From positions 62,001 to 126,000 of the forward strand of contig NZ_QKTV01000003.1 in assembly GCF_003362725.1 (NCBI RefSeq): DNA of 64,000 nucleotides, in the 5' to 3' direction. The position numbers were made by a program, and so were the translations under genes. Below, piece by piece: positions 1 through 7,481 of this stretch (its first letter is position 1; each line of letters starts with the position of its first letter). The notes below the pieces were generated by a model, which ran no database searches, was not told the DNA's origin, and was given only the letters and a program-made list of their open reading frames with translations. The stretch comes from Winogradskyella aurantiaca (GTDB taxonomy: Bacteria > Bacteroidota > Bacteroidia > Flavobacteriales > Flavobacteriaceae).

Positions 1-312
1 AACCTCAGAAGAAGTGAATTGATTAGAAATAAAATTGGTGACGTACATTCCCCAAGTGCGGCTATCATTTACAATTCCACCCCATATCTTTCTTGCCTCC
101 CACATACGATCATAAGACTGGTTGTTCTTAAAACCAACATAGAATGCCACAGCAGTACCAATAACGGATACAGGTAGCCATGGAATTACAATCGAGATTA
201 TTTTGTTATAATAAAGTGCCGCCACGACACCCATGAACAACATGAGCCAGATAATTCTTACCCAGCCCCATTTCAACATTTTTAATAAACTGATGCTTTT
301 GGTTGTGATCAT
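1..312 (-). CDS. Bestrophin-family ion channel protein, N-terminal part (runs off left edge)
   Basis: Only the first 104 codons are inside the window; the gene continues beyond base 1. The visible protein has two hydrophobic segments (about residues 18-35 and 40-60) followed by FKNNQSYDRMWEAR at about 61-74, which matches the conserved stretch after the second membrane helix of bacterial bestrophin homologues (YneE/UPF0187). Members are pentameric inner-membrane channels. The ATG at 310-312 overlaps the TGA of the DUF4251 lipoprotein gene upstream by four bases, so the two are probably co-transcribed and translationally coupled. The ion transported cannot be told from this fragment. Confidence 0.8.
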   Translation of the reverse strand, partial: MITTKSISLLKMLKWGWVRIIWLMLFMGVVAALYYNKIISIVIPWLPVSVIGTAVAFYVGFKNNQSYDRMWEARKIWGGIVNDSRTWGMYVTNFISNQFTSSEV

Positions 313-872
313 ACAGGTAATTTATCTATGGATCCTTCGTATCTAATAGAAGTCCTATTGGCACCATATACCTGAACTACAGCACGTTTATTGGTAAAAA
401 CATCCATTTTAACATTAAACTGCTCCGTTCCATTTTTTATCACAAACCTTACCAATACGCGGCTATTCTTATCGTTTTCAATAATTTCCATAGACTGCGG
501 TGTGGTATTAAATTCAATCGCCGTAGATCGGGTATCTGCATAATACCCGGTTTGAACTTCACCATAATAAGGGAGCCGCCCTTCAACATTATCAGTACTA
601 AAATTCAAATAACTATTGTCTTTTTCCAAAACAATTCTAGATCCAACATTTTCAGTCCCTCTAAAAATTGCATCTGTGGCTTCTACCACGGCATTTGTTT
701 GAAGTGGATATGCAATGGTTGCAGAAAACCGGTAATTCTGCGAATTAACAATTTCCTTTATCTCGTTATACTGTTGCAGGTTGTAAGCCTGTTCTGCCTC
801 AGATTTTGAAGGACCACATGACACCATTATTACAGTGCATAAAATTGCGCTAACTCGGTGTAATCGTTTCAT
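309..872 (-). CDS. DUF4251 family lipoprotein
   Basis: A 187-residue exported lipoprotein. The N-terminus has a positive start, a hydrophobic core and a lipobox ending at Cys19 (IMVSC), so it should be lipidated. The body, including the LPYYGEVQTGYY region and the predicted beta strands after it, resembles the DUF4251 family of Bacteroidota, whose function is unknown. Its stop overlaps the start of the bestrophin-type gene. I see no exact promoter box upstream of 872. Confidence 0.75.
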   Translation of the reverse strand: MKRLHRVSAILCTVIMVSCGPSKSEAEQAYNLQQYNEIKEIVNSQNYRFSATIAYPLQTNAVVEATDAIFRGTENVGSRIVLEKDNSYLNFSTDNVEGRLPYYGEVQTGYYADTRSTAIEFNTTPQSMEIIENDKNSRVLVRFVIKNGTEQFNVKMDVFTNKRAVVQVYGANRTSIRYEGSIDKLPV

Positions 873-1127
873 ACATTACATGTTTTGTGATGAACCTAAA
901 TTTACTAAATATTAACGGATGCATTTAGAACTGATTCAGCTTATTATTCTCAATATTTAATGCTTTTCTACAATCGTCCAATAAATTCGATGAATTCCAT
1001 TTTTTATTTTTTGAACGAAAAAAGAAGAATTTCAACTTTAATTTTTTGAAGTCCTTAGTACCCGTGTTTAACTTCAATAATAGAAAAACTGGATTCCCTC
1101 GCCTTGAATATTATAAATTTAGAGATT

Positions 1128-1388
1128 ATGGAAACCACATTATCCTTGTTTAATCAAATTAACAGCCTCTCCTATTGGTTCTTGCATCAATCGCGATTTA
1201 AATGTGTTATTAAGCTGGATGCAGAAATAGACGAATACTACGTAAGTGTCAGAAAAAATAATGAGATACTTTACACTTATTCCATAAACAGATTCAGCAA
1301 AAAAAACAGGAGTTACCTGGAATTTGAATTGCGATCCATCGTTAATCAACTACTCTATTTCAAGGATTACGTTGCTGAAGCATCGTGA
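1128..1388 (+). CDS. Small hypothetical protein (86 aa)
   Basis: I do not recognise this protein. Starting at the ATG at 1128 it has 86 residues, is soluble, rich in Tyr, Asn, Lys and Ile, with no signal peptide or membrane segment. The same frame is open back to a TTG at 1104, but the ATG is more likely. It converges on the DUF2452 gene, with an inverted repeat spanning both stop codons. A 69-codon reading frame lies on the other strand; the plus-strand frame is preferred because it has an ATG and a more normal composition. Coding is likely but not certain. Confidence 0.45.
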   Translation: METTLSLFNQINSLSYWFLHQSRFKCVIKLDAEIDEYYVSVRKNNEILYTYSINRFSKKNRSYLEFELRSIVNQLLYFKDYVAEAS

Positions 1389-1434
1389 CAAGAAAACATT
1401 GTGACCAATGAAAGCTATTTATTATTTCTTGTCA
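1386..1434. repeat. Inverted repeat covering the stop codons of two convergent genes
   Basis: TGACAAGAAA (1386-1395) and its exact reverse complement TTTCTTGTCA (1425-1434) are 29 bases apart. The first arm contains the stop codon of the 1128 gene, and the minus-strand DUF2452 stop lies at 1422-1424. Inside is a second hairpin, CATTG-TGAC-CAATG (1397-1410). It could end transcription from both sides, but there is no T tract, so the role is uncertain. Confidence 0.4.
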
Positions 1435-1862
1435 ACTAATAAACTTGAATTACTGGAGTTATCAAGCTTATCCCAAAGATAATCTGAGGTTAATCTAAAA
1501 CTACCAAGATGTTCAAAACTACAATTCTGTGGCTCTATAATGGATAAAAAAGGTTCCTGTTTCTTGTTATTATATAAATGGTAGACCTCACCAACCTGGG
1601 GTTCAAAACTAAATTTAGCATTGGTCACCAACTCATTATATTCTAACACTACCATTAATTGTTCATACTCCGCTTTAAGAGCTTGATACTTGGTCTTAAG
1701 ATGCTTATTCGCCTTGTATACCTGAGAATTCTTCCAGGTCCCATTATTAGGCATTGTTATTTGTGGCGCCCCTACCCCTGTTGCATATGGCTTAAAGGCA
1801 GCGTCGTATTGTTGAGTATCCTCATTAAAAACAACTAAATCTGGCTTTTTCTTTTTGGTCAT
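1422..1862 (-). CDS. DUF2452 domain-containing protein
   Basis: A 146-residue soluble protein covering the DUF2452 family from end to end. The typical stretches are visible: KPDLVVFNEDTQQYDAAFKPYATGVGAP written as a conserved N-terminal block (residues about 6-33), a coiled middle (KTKYQALKAEYEQL) and the block FSFEPQVGEVYHLY near residue 90. The function is unknown. It starts 11 bases after the FAD oxidoreductase gene and is probably in the same transcript. The ATG at 1862 is followed by a Lys run. Confidence 0.8.
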   Translation of the reverse strand: MTKKKKPDLVVFNEDTQQYDAAFKPYATGVGAPQITMPNNGTWKNSQVYKANKHLKTKYQALKAEYEQLMVVLEYNELVTNAKFSFEPQVGEVYHLYNNKKQEPFLSIIEPQNCSFEHLGSFRLTSDYLWDKLDNSSNSSLLVDKK

Positions 1863-1873
1863 CTGATTTCTAA

Positions 1874-3154
1874 TTAAAGATATTCTGAAGTTAAATTTTC
1901 AACGACCAAACCGTCTTCCAGGCTTTTGATAATTCCTTGGGCAGCACGCTCTCCTGAAATCATCGCTGCATTTAAGGAACTATTCAACAAATAATCTCCA
2001 GCTAAAAAGATTGTGGACTTCAATTTGGTTGTCTCTGGGCTTATGTCGTACTGTAATTCATTTAATTGAGGTAGAGCCTTAGGAATATGAAACAGATGCA
2101 GAAATTCAATACCGGTAATTCCACAATAGGAATCCAATTCAGTTTTAATAATTTCTATCAATTCCTTGTCATCAAAACTATGATCTTTAACTACTGTAAC
2201 TGAAAGGAGTTCTTGATTTCCTTTATGTTCCATATCTAAAGATGAAGAAAAGAATATATTGTTTATAAAAGCATTTTTATCTGCGATCAAACCAATCAGC
2301 GCTTTTTCTATTGACCGTTTTGGAATTTTAAAATAAAGATTGGTACAAGAATGCCATTGAACATTTTGAGATTTCAAGTTAGATATCAAATTCCCAGGAT
2401 CTGTCGCTATTAAGGTAAAATGCGTTGCTAATTTAACTCCATCGTCTAATAGAATTTCTGAGTCACCAACAGATGCAACCTTAGCGCCAAACTGAATAGA
2501 CGTATTCTTCAATTTCAATTTTAATTGATCCGAAATTGCTCCAATACCATCTTTAGGCACAACAGCCAGACCTTCGCCAAACATTTTGTAAACAAATTGA
2601 AACATCCGGCTTGAGGTTTTTAGTTCATCTTCCAAAAAGATTCCAGAGAAAAATGGCTTGAAAAAGGTCTCAATCATTTTTGATGAAAAACCGAGGTCTT
2701 CGAGATATTCTAATGTGCTCACTTCTTTTGAAGAAAAAATTGATTCTATGGATCTGGACTTCAATTGTTTATTAAGATTAAAAATTCTAACCTTGTCGGC
2801 TAGGGTTCCAACATCCGCTATTAAAGTTGACCAAATGAAATTGAAATCACGAATTGGATCTCCAATGGCCATTGATCTTCCATTTTTAAAAACAACAGCA
2901 CCTGGCAATAATTTCTGAAGGTCCAATTGATTGAAATCCAAATATTTTTTGGCCATTGGATAGGCTTCAAGTAACACCTGAAACCCCTGGTCTAATTGGT
3001 AGCCGTCGACTATTTGAGTTTTGACTCTACCACCAACTGAATTGGAAGCCTCTAAGATAACAGGGCGGTACCCTTGAAGTTCTAATACCTGAGCAGCAAC
3101 AAGGCCGCTTACCCCCGCTCCTACAATATGAATTCTATAATCCTCTTTTTTCAT
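1874..3154 (-). CDS. FAD-dependent oxidoreductase, amine oxidase / phytoene desaturase-like
   Basis: A 426-residue flavoprotein. The N-terminal Rossmann motif G12-x-G14-x-x-G17 with the acidic end of the second strand (VILEAS) and the following SVGGRV motif are those of the flavin amine oxidase / phytoene desaturase superfamily. The C-terminal FAD motif (IFLAGDYLLNSSLNAAMISGERAA) is also present, so both halves of the cofactor site are intact. Substrate is unknown; plastid relatives of this subgroup are often annotated as protoporphyrinogen-oxidase-like or amine oxidase-like. It heads a two-gene transcript with the DUF2452 gene and is divergent from the DUF3817/MscS genes. Confidence 0.8.
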   Translation of the reverse strand: MKKEDYRIHIVGAGVSGLVAAQVLELQGYRPVILEASNSVGGRVKTQIVDGYQLDQGFQVLLEAYPMAKKYLDFNQLDLQKLLPGAVVFKNGRSMAIGDPIRDFNFIWSTLIADVGTLADKVRIFNLNKQLKSRSIESIFSSKEVSTLEYLEDLGFSSKMIETFFKPFFSGIFLEDELKTSSRMFQFVYKMFGEGLAVVPKDGIGAISDQLKLKLKNTSIQFGAKVASVGDSEILLDDGVKLATHFTLIATDPGNLISNLKSQNVQWHSCTNLYFKIPKRSIEKALIGLIADKNAFINNIFFSSSLDMEHKGNQELLSVTVVKDHSFDDKELIEIIKTELDSYCGITGIEFLHLFHIPKALPQLNELQYDISPETTKLKSTIFLAGDYLLNSSLNAAMISGERAAQGIIKSLEDGLVVENLTSEYL

Positions 3155-3171
3155 AGCTGTCCTGAAGAAAG

Positions 3172-3179
3172 CAAAGTTA
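3172..3179 (-). promoter_or_regulatory. -7 promoter box for the FAD oxidoreductase gene
   Basis: Read on the minus strand this is TAACTTTG, an exact TAnnTTTG box, about 18 bases before the ATG at 3154. No TTG lies at the usual -33 distance. Confidence 0.5.
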
Positions 3180-3252
3180 AAGATTCAATTTTCAAAAAAG
3201 GCTGAATTCTTATAAGCATGTTAAAATCTTACGCAGAAGTTAAATGAGGTCA

Positions 3253-3260
3253 TAATTTTG
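3253..3260 (+). promoter_or_regulatory. -7 promoter box for the DUF3817/MscS transcript
   Basis: TAATTTTG matches TAnnTTTG. It lies 18 bases before the ATG at 3279 and overlaps the alternative TTG start at 3258, which therefore cannot be used from this promoter. Confidence 0.5.
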
Positions 3261-3278
3261 TTTTTCAATTTTTATAAA

Positions 3279-3557
3279 ATGCAGAATTTGTTTCGCCTTA
3301 TAGCTTTATTAGAAGGAGTTAGTTACATCCTCCTTTTAGGAATTGCCGTACCAATTAAGTACCTATTAGAGGATCCTCAATATGTCAAGCTATTAGGAAT
3401 GCCTCATGGCCTCCTCTTTATATTATACATCGTTCTTGCTATTTGGTTAAAACCCGATTATGGCTGGAATAAAAACCAATTTATTTGGGTAATCATTGCT
3501 TCTATTATACCTTTCGGAACGCTTTATATAGATAGGCGCTATCTGAAAACCAGCTAA
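3279..3557 (+). CDS. DUF3817 domain-containing membrane protein
   Basis: A 92-residue integral membrane protein with three hydrophobic segments and the pattern of DUF3817 (N-terminal LIALLEGVSYILLL; central MPHGLLFILYIVLA; charged C-terminus). The ATG at 3279 is chosen over a TTG at 3258 because the predicted promoter overlaps the latter and because the family starts close to the first helix. Function unknown. The MscS gene begins on the base after its stop, so the two form an operon. Confidence 0.75.
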   Translation: MQNLFRLIALLEGVSYILLLGIAVPIKYLLEDPQYVKLLGMPHGLLFILYIVLAIWLKPDYGWNKNQFIWVIIASIIPFGTLYIDRRYLKTS

Positions 3558-4787
3558 ATGAGACATAAAATTTACGATTTCCTGCTTTCCAAGGGAATTT
3601 CAGAAGGAACAGCGGCATTCCTCAACATGATGGTCTTATTAATTGCCCTTCTCATTGTGGCTTTTATTATAGACTTCATTACCAAACGCATACTTTGGAA
3701 AATATCTGAGAGTGTAGCCAAGCGCACCAGTACTAACTTTGACGATATTCTTATAACTAATAAGCTCCCAAGGAATATAGCTCATATTATTCCACTTATT
3801 ATCCTCATTGAATTTGTGCCAGACGTATTCACTGATTATTTAGACATTGAGGATATTGTAGAAAAAGCGCTTAAAATTATCGCGGTATTCTTAACCCTAA
3901 GTATTGCTAGAAGCTTTTTTAGTTCGGTTAGAGATTACTTAAAAACTAAAAATAGTTTTAAGGACAAACCTATAGATAGCTACATACAGGTGTTTATGAT
4001 TTTTGGTTGGATTCTTGGAATCTTTACCATGGTTGCTATTGTAACTGGTATTTCCTTCTTCCAGTTTCTGGGTTCAATAGGTGCAGCCTCAGCAATTATC
4101 ATTTTGGTATTTAGAGACACCATATTAGGATTTGTTGCTAGTATTCAGGTGACCATTAATGACATGGTACGAATTGGGGATTGGATCACATTTGAAAAAT
4201 ACGGTGCTGATGGTGACGTGACTGAAATTAATCTAGCAACAGTCAAGGTTCAAAACTGGGACAAAACTATTACTACCATTCCAACATATGCCCTCATTTC
4301 AGATTCCTTTAAAAATTGGCGTGGTATGATGGACTCTGGTGGTCGGCGAATTAAACGTTCTGTTATCATTAGAACTGCAAGCATTCATTTTTTAACCCCT
4401 GAAGATATTGAACGTCTGAAAAAAATTGAATTGGTAAGTGATTATATCACAGAAAAAGGGAGTGAAATTGAAAAATTCAATTCGGCAGAGGGTATTGATA
4501 AAAGCGTCCTAATTAATGGACGTAACCTAACTAATTTTGGTGTATTTAGAAAGTACTTATTGACCTACATAGAAAACCATTCTGCGGTTAATAAGGACAT
4601 GACTTTAATGGTTAGACAATTAGAACCAACACCTCAAGGTATTCCAATGGAAATATATGCCTTTAGTAGTGATATCAGGTGGAAGAATTACGAGTTTATT
4701 ATGGGTGATATTTTTGACCATGTTTTAGCCTCAGTCAAATACTTTGATCTTGAAATCTATGAACTGGGCATGCACATAGACGCTTAA
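3558..4787 (+). CDS. MscS-family mechanosensitive ion channel (YbdG-like)
   Basis: A 409-residue inner-membrane channel. There are several membrane helices in the first 185 residues, the last being the pore-lining helix with the MscS-type stretch LGSIGAASAIIILVFRDTILG (about 172-192, shown in part) followed by the VRIGDWI beta-domain motif. The long soluble C-terminal domain with an insertion resembles E. coli YbdG/MscM more than MscS itself. Such channels release solutes on hypo-osmotic shock. It starts immediately after the DUF3817 gene and its stop overlaps that of the convergent thioesterase gene by four bases. Confidence 0.85.
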   Translation: MRHKIYDFLLSKGISEGTAAFLNMMVLLIALLIVAFIIDFITKRILWKISESVAKRTSTNFDDILITNKLPRNIAHIIPLIILIEFVPDVFTDYLDIEDIVEKALKIIAVFLTLSIARSFFSSVRDYLKTKNSFKDKPIDSYIQVFMIFGWILGIFTMVAIVTGISFFQFLGSIGAASAIIILVFRDTILGFVASIQVTINDMVRIGDWITFEKYGADGDVTEINLATVKVQNWDKTITTIPTYALISDSFKNWRGMMDSGGRRIKRSVIIRTASIHFLTPEDIERLKKIELVSDYITEKGSEIEKFNSAEGIDKSVLINGRNLTNFGVFRKYLLTYIENHSAVNKDMTLMVRQLEPTPQGIPMEIYAFSSDIRWKNYEFIMGDIFDHVLASVKYFDLEIYELGMHIDA

Positions 4788-5176
4788 CTTTTATTCAATC
4801 TGTCTCGTACAAACTCGACTTGGGTTTTTCCATGAGGTTTAGGGTTGCCGTTCTCGTCAAGATTTACCATGACAATATTGTCAACTGTTAGTATGGTTTC
4901 TCGTGTCATCATGTTTCTGGCTTCACATTTCAATACTATTGAGGAGCTTCCAAACTTTACAACATCCATACCCAATTCAACAATATCACCTTGTTTGGCC
5001 GAACTCATAAAATTGATTTCTGAAATATATTTGGTAACCACTTTTGAATTTTCCAACTGTACAACCGTATATAAAGCAGCCTCCTCATCAATCCATTCCA
5101 ATAGTCTTCCACCAAATAAAGTAGCATTAGGATTTAAATCTCCTGGTTTAACCCATTTTCTTGTGTGAAATCTCAT
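4784..5176 (-). CDS. Acyl-CoA thioesterase, hotdog fold (YciA-like)
   Basis: A 130-residue single hotdog domain. The motif NPNATLFGGRLLEWIDEEAA near residues 16-35 contains the catalytic Asp and the helix typical of YciA/BACH acyl-CoA hydrolases, which cleave acyl-CoA to free acid and CoA in the cytoplasm. The length is normal for the family. The gene stands alone, with an exact -7 box upstream, and converges on the MscS gene with a four-base overlap of the stop codons. Chain-length preference cannot be told. Confidence 0.85.
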   Translation of the reverse strand: MRFHTRKWVKPGDLNPNATLFGGRLLEWIDEEAALYTVVQLENSKVVTKYISEINFMSSAKQGDIVELGMDVVKFGSSSIVLKCEARNMMTRETILTVDNIVMVNLDENGNPKPHGKTQVEFVRDRLNKS

Positions 5177-5201
5177 AATTAAAATAATTGATTGTTAATA
5201 A

Positions 5202-5209
5202 CAAAGTTA
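5202..5209 (-). promoter_or_regulatory. -7 promoter box for the thioesterase gene
   Basis: Minus-strand TAACTTTG, an exact TAnnTTTG match, about 26 bases before the ATG at 5176. The expected -33 TTG is not at the usual distance. Confidence 0.5.
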
Positions 5210-5286
5210 ACAAGATAACACAAGGTCCATCACCTCATGATTACTATTAATTAAATTTAAATCCATATTCTACTAAATCCTGAATT

Positions 5287-5703
5287 ATGACTTCTAGATC
5301 TGAACACCTACAAGCCGCTAGGCCCACCATTGCTAGTGCTAAAATTCTGCCTGGTATGAGCTCTGAAGAGAAATTCCAAAATGCCACTTTAAGACCTGTT
5401 GTTAAGCTGCAACATGAATTATTAATATCTGTTTTTAGGAATTACATAAGTAAGCACAAGAATGTTTTTTATGAGCTATCTCTTCAAAAACAAATAGATT
5501 ATATAGAAAATGCCATACACAAGGATATGAAGTTTAGAAATAGTGTCAAGGGTATGATCATTGGACAATTCACTATCTCAGAATATGAAGCTTATATTCT
5601 CAATTCCTCTGCTTTAAACAAGCGCATGATGAATATTGTTAAAGAACGTCTAATTGACAGCATTCAAATTTTTACCGAAACTAAAGTGTTAAAGGCTGTA
5701 TAG
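5287..5703 (+). CDS. Conserved hypothetical protein of Flavobacteriaceae (138 aa)
   Basis: A soluble, mainly helical protein with the blocks EEKFQNATLRPVVKLQHELL (about 27-46) and GQFTISEYEAYILNSSALNK-R (about 93-113). I believe this is a widely kept flavobacterial protein that is sometimes labelled glyoxalase; I see no glyoxalase fold or metal ligands that would justify the name. It has an ATG start, no signal peptide and no membrane helix. Single gene between the thioesterase and the DUF2461 gene. Function unknown. Confidence 0.7.
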   Translation: MTSRSEHLQAARPTIASAKILPGMSSEEKFQNATLRPVVKLQHELLISVFRNYISKHKNVFYELSLQKQIDYIENAIHKDMKFRNSVKGMIIGQFTISEYEAYILNSSALNKRMMNIVKERLIDSIQIFTETKVLKAV

Positions 5704-5817
5704 TTATTGTAGTCAAATGACGTTACTTACTGAGGTTTTAACTTGTTGTTTATAATAGGGTAAACTATTTCTATAATGAAATTTTAGTGCTTCTAATTGA
5801 AAAACAACAGTCTGGGT

Positions 5818-6498
5818 TCACTGTATAAGGGATTCCCCGTTTAAATCGGTTGTCAATATATCACTCATCAGATCAAAAAATGGTCGTACAGATTTAAAGG
5901 CGTTATTAACATTAATCATAAAATTCTTATTCAGTACTTCAGAGTCTTTATAAGGTTTTGTAAAAATGTATTGCTTACGTCTAATTAAGTCAATAGCAGG
6001 GTGTTCTTTATTAAATCCTTTTGGTGCCGTCTTGAGAGACTCCCCTACAAAGCCTCCCCAGGCTGTTTTAAAGGACTCAGACTCAAGAATATTTCTAATT
6101 TCAGAATCGTCCATTTCAAATTCTTTACGTATTCGAAACAAGTCTTCTTTGTTTGGCTCCCAAAACCCTGTAGCAATAAAACTTTTGTCATTGGGCTGGA
6201 TGTGCAAATAATAGCCTCCTCTTAATTGAGGCTTAACACGGTGGAAAGATCCACCAAAATGAGTTTTATACGGTAGTTTATTTTTTGAAAATCTAACATC
6301 TCTATATATTCTAAATACCTTAATCCGGTCAATCTGATCATGTGTTTCGAGGAGCTCGCCCAATTGATTGTAAAATTCTTTGACTTCAGATTCAATAGCT
6401 TTGAACTGTGCTTTGCGTTCATTAAACCAATCCCGATTGTTATTATTTTCAAGATTTTTCAAAAAATTAAATACCCCTTTATCTATTTGTTTTTGCAT
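5818..6498 (-). CDS. DUF2461 (TIGR02453) family protein
   Basis: A soluble protein of 226 residues covering the whole DUF2461 family. Characteristic stretches are NNNRDWFNERKAQF near the N-terminus, KVFRIYRDVRFSKNKLPYKTHFGGSF in the middle and GGYYLHIQPNDKSFIATGFWEP after it. Function is unknown. The frame is open to an upstream ATG at 6516 (six more residues), but an exact -7 box at 6525-6532 would place the transcript start only a few bases before 6516, so the ATG at 6498 is preferred and also gives the more usual family length. Confidence 0.8.
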   Translation of the reverse strand: MQKQIDKGVFNFLKNLENNNNRDWFNERKAQFKAIESEVKEFYNQLGELLETHDQIDRIKVFRIYRDVRFSKNKLPYKTHFGGSFHRVKPQLRGGYYLHIQPNDKSFIATGFWEPNKEDLFRIRKEFEMDDSEIRNILESESFKTAWGGFVGESLKTAPKGFNKEHPAIDLIRRKQYIFTKPYKDSEVLNKNFMINVNNAFKSVRPFFDLMSDILTTDLNGESLIQ

Positions 6499-6524
6499 AA
6501 CTATTGACGTTTTCAATGGTGTAT

Positions 6525-6532
6525 CAAAGATA
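6525..6532 (-). promoter_or_regulatory. -7 promoter box that decides the DUF2461 start
   Basis: Minus-strand TATCTTTG, an exact TAnnTTTG box. With transcription starting roughly 5 bases downstream, the ATG at 6516 would have almost no leader and the ATG at 6498 would have about 20 bases. Confidence 0.5.
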
Positions 6533-6616
6533 AACCTATAACAACTGCTTTGAAAAGTTTACGATATTTTTAATATTTGCGCCCAATTGCAGAGAATAAT
6601 GAAAAGGATTAAATAA

Positions 6617-6657
6617 TTTCAATTCTTTTTTTAGCAAATTTGCTAATTGAAAGAATT
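6617..6657. repeat. Nested inverted repeats before the 6697 gene
   Basis: The 16-base palindrome TTAGCAAATTTGCTAA (6631-6646) is flanked by two further pairs of arms: TTTCAATT/AATTGAAA (6617-6624, 6645-6652) and AATTCTTT/AAAGAATT (6621-6628, 6650-6657). The arms compete, so two alternative hairpins are possible. It lies 40 bases before the start of the small 6697 gene. Function unknown; regulation is a guess. Confidence 0.4.
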
Positions 6658-6696
6658 TTCATTATAATGCGATCTGTATTATAACTTCAATCATTT

Positions 6697-6918
6697 ATGG
6701 GTAGACCAGCAACACGACCAACCAAGTTAAAAGACGGATATTACATTGAAATTAGAAACAAAGGTGATAAGTCTGGGGTCAAGATATATAGTGCAACCAA
6801 ACTTCAAATGGAACGGGCCATTAGAATGTACGAAAGATCTAAGCAAGTATACATTCTTGGGGAATCTGTTAATGGCAAGTTCGTAGTTAAAGAACCTGTT
6901 CTTCATACGGCGAGTTAG
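6697..6918 (+). CDS. Small conserved basic protein (73 aa)
   Basis: A 73-residue basic protein starting MGRPATRPTKLKDGYYIEIRN and continuing with short beta-strand-like segments and a helix (KLQMERAIRMYERSK). No signal peptide or membrane helix. The Lys/Arg content would suit nucleic acid binding, but that is only inference. I believe similar short proteins occur in other Flavobacteriaceae. It has a clear ATG and lies alone between two regulatory inverted repeats. Confidence 0.6.
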   Translation: MGRPATRPTKLKDGYYIEIRNKGDKSGVKIYSATKLQMERAIRMYERSKQVYILGESVNGKFVVKEPVLHTAS

Positions 6919-6954
6919 TTACTTAGCCTATCATTTTAATTTATTATTTATAAA

Positions 6955-6982
6955 TTGTTGATTCAATCAGCACAGAAATTTG
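6955..6982 (+). promoter_or_regulatory. Probable promoter of the 7014 membrane protein gene
   Basis: TTG at 6955-6957 and GAAATTTG at 6975-6982 (one mismatch to TAnnTTTG) are separated by 17 bases, the same spacing as the fumC and lpxD promoters in this window. It sits inside a large inverted repeat. Confidence 0.45.
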
Positions 6983-7008
6983 TGCACAATTTTAACTAAT
7001 TGAATCAA
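6958..7008. repeat. Two-level inverted repeat at the 7014 gene promoter
   Basis: Perfect 10-base outer arms TTGATTCAAT (6958-6967) and ATTGAATCAA (6999-7008) enclose an inner hairpin GCACA-GAAATT-TGTGC (6970-6985). The inner loop contains the predicted -7 box and the outer arm ends 5 bases before the ATG. This suits either an operator or a leader hairpin that hides the start. Confidence 0.5.
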
Positions 7009-7013
7009 TAATT

Positions 7014-7436
7014 ATGAGTGAATCAACTACAAACAAGCCACACGTGTGGTTTTGGGTAATTTCTATTGTTGCCCTAATTTGGAATCTGCTAGGCGTCATG
7101 GCTTATCTTGTTCGCGCCTATGCCACGGAAGAAATGATTGCAGCTTTACCACCCGAACAACAGGCTGAATATCTTATTGAATTCCCAGCTTATTATACAG
7201 CTGCATTTGCCACTGCAGTTTTTGCCGGAGCTTTGGGATGTATCGCCTTATTATTAAGAAAGAAGTTTGCCTACTATCTATTTATAGTATCTCTTCTAGG
7301 CGTTTTAGTTCAACAAATCTACTTGTTCTTAAACGTGGATGTTCCAAGTTATGTAATGCCTGTATTAGTGGTACTGGTCTGCATATTTTTAGTTTGGTTC
7401 TCCAAGAAATCCATCAGTAAGGGTTGGATCAAGTAA
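7014..7436 (+). CDS. Four-helix membrane protein of unknown function
   Basis: A 140-residue protein with four predicted membrane helices (about residues 11-32, 58-80, 87-107 and 112-130) and a short basic C-terminus. Flavobacterial relatives are sometimes annotated sugar transporter, but a four-helix protein of this size is not a major facilitator and nothing here supports transport. The loop after helix 1 is acidic (ATEEMIAALPPEQQAEY). It is followed by a strong terminator. Confidence 0.65.
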   Translation: MSESTTNKPHVWFWVISIVALIWNLLGVMAYLVRAYATEEMIAALPPEQQAEYLIEFPAYYTAAFATAVFAGALGCIALLLRKKFAYYLFIVSLLGVLVQQIYLFLNVDVPSYVMPVLVVLVCIFLVWFSKKSISKGWIK

Positions 7437-7457
7437 AACTGAATTATTTAGAATAGA

Positions 7458-7481
7458 AAGGGGATTTATCCCCTTTTTTTT
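7458..7481 (+). terminator. Intrinsic terminator after the 7014 gene
   Basis: AAGGGG-ATTTAT-CCCCTT followed by a run of T. It also touches the stop codon of the convergent TruA-family gene at 7480-7482; on that strand the T tract is poor, so it mainly serves the plus strand. Confidence 0.85.

Noticed and set aside
552-809. Open frame of 85 codons on the plus strand
   Set aside because: It lies opposite the DUF4251 lipoprotein, has no family likeness and is explained by the codon pattern of the real gene.
5287-5703. Naming this protein a glyoxalase
   Set aside because: No vicinal-oxygen-chelate repeats or metal ligands are visible; the name would be copied from an unsupported label.
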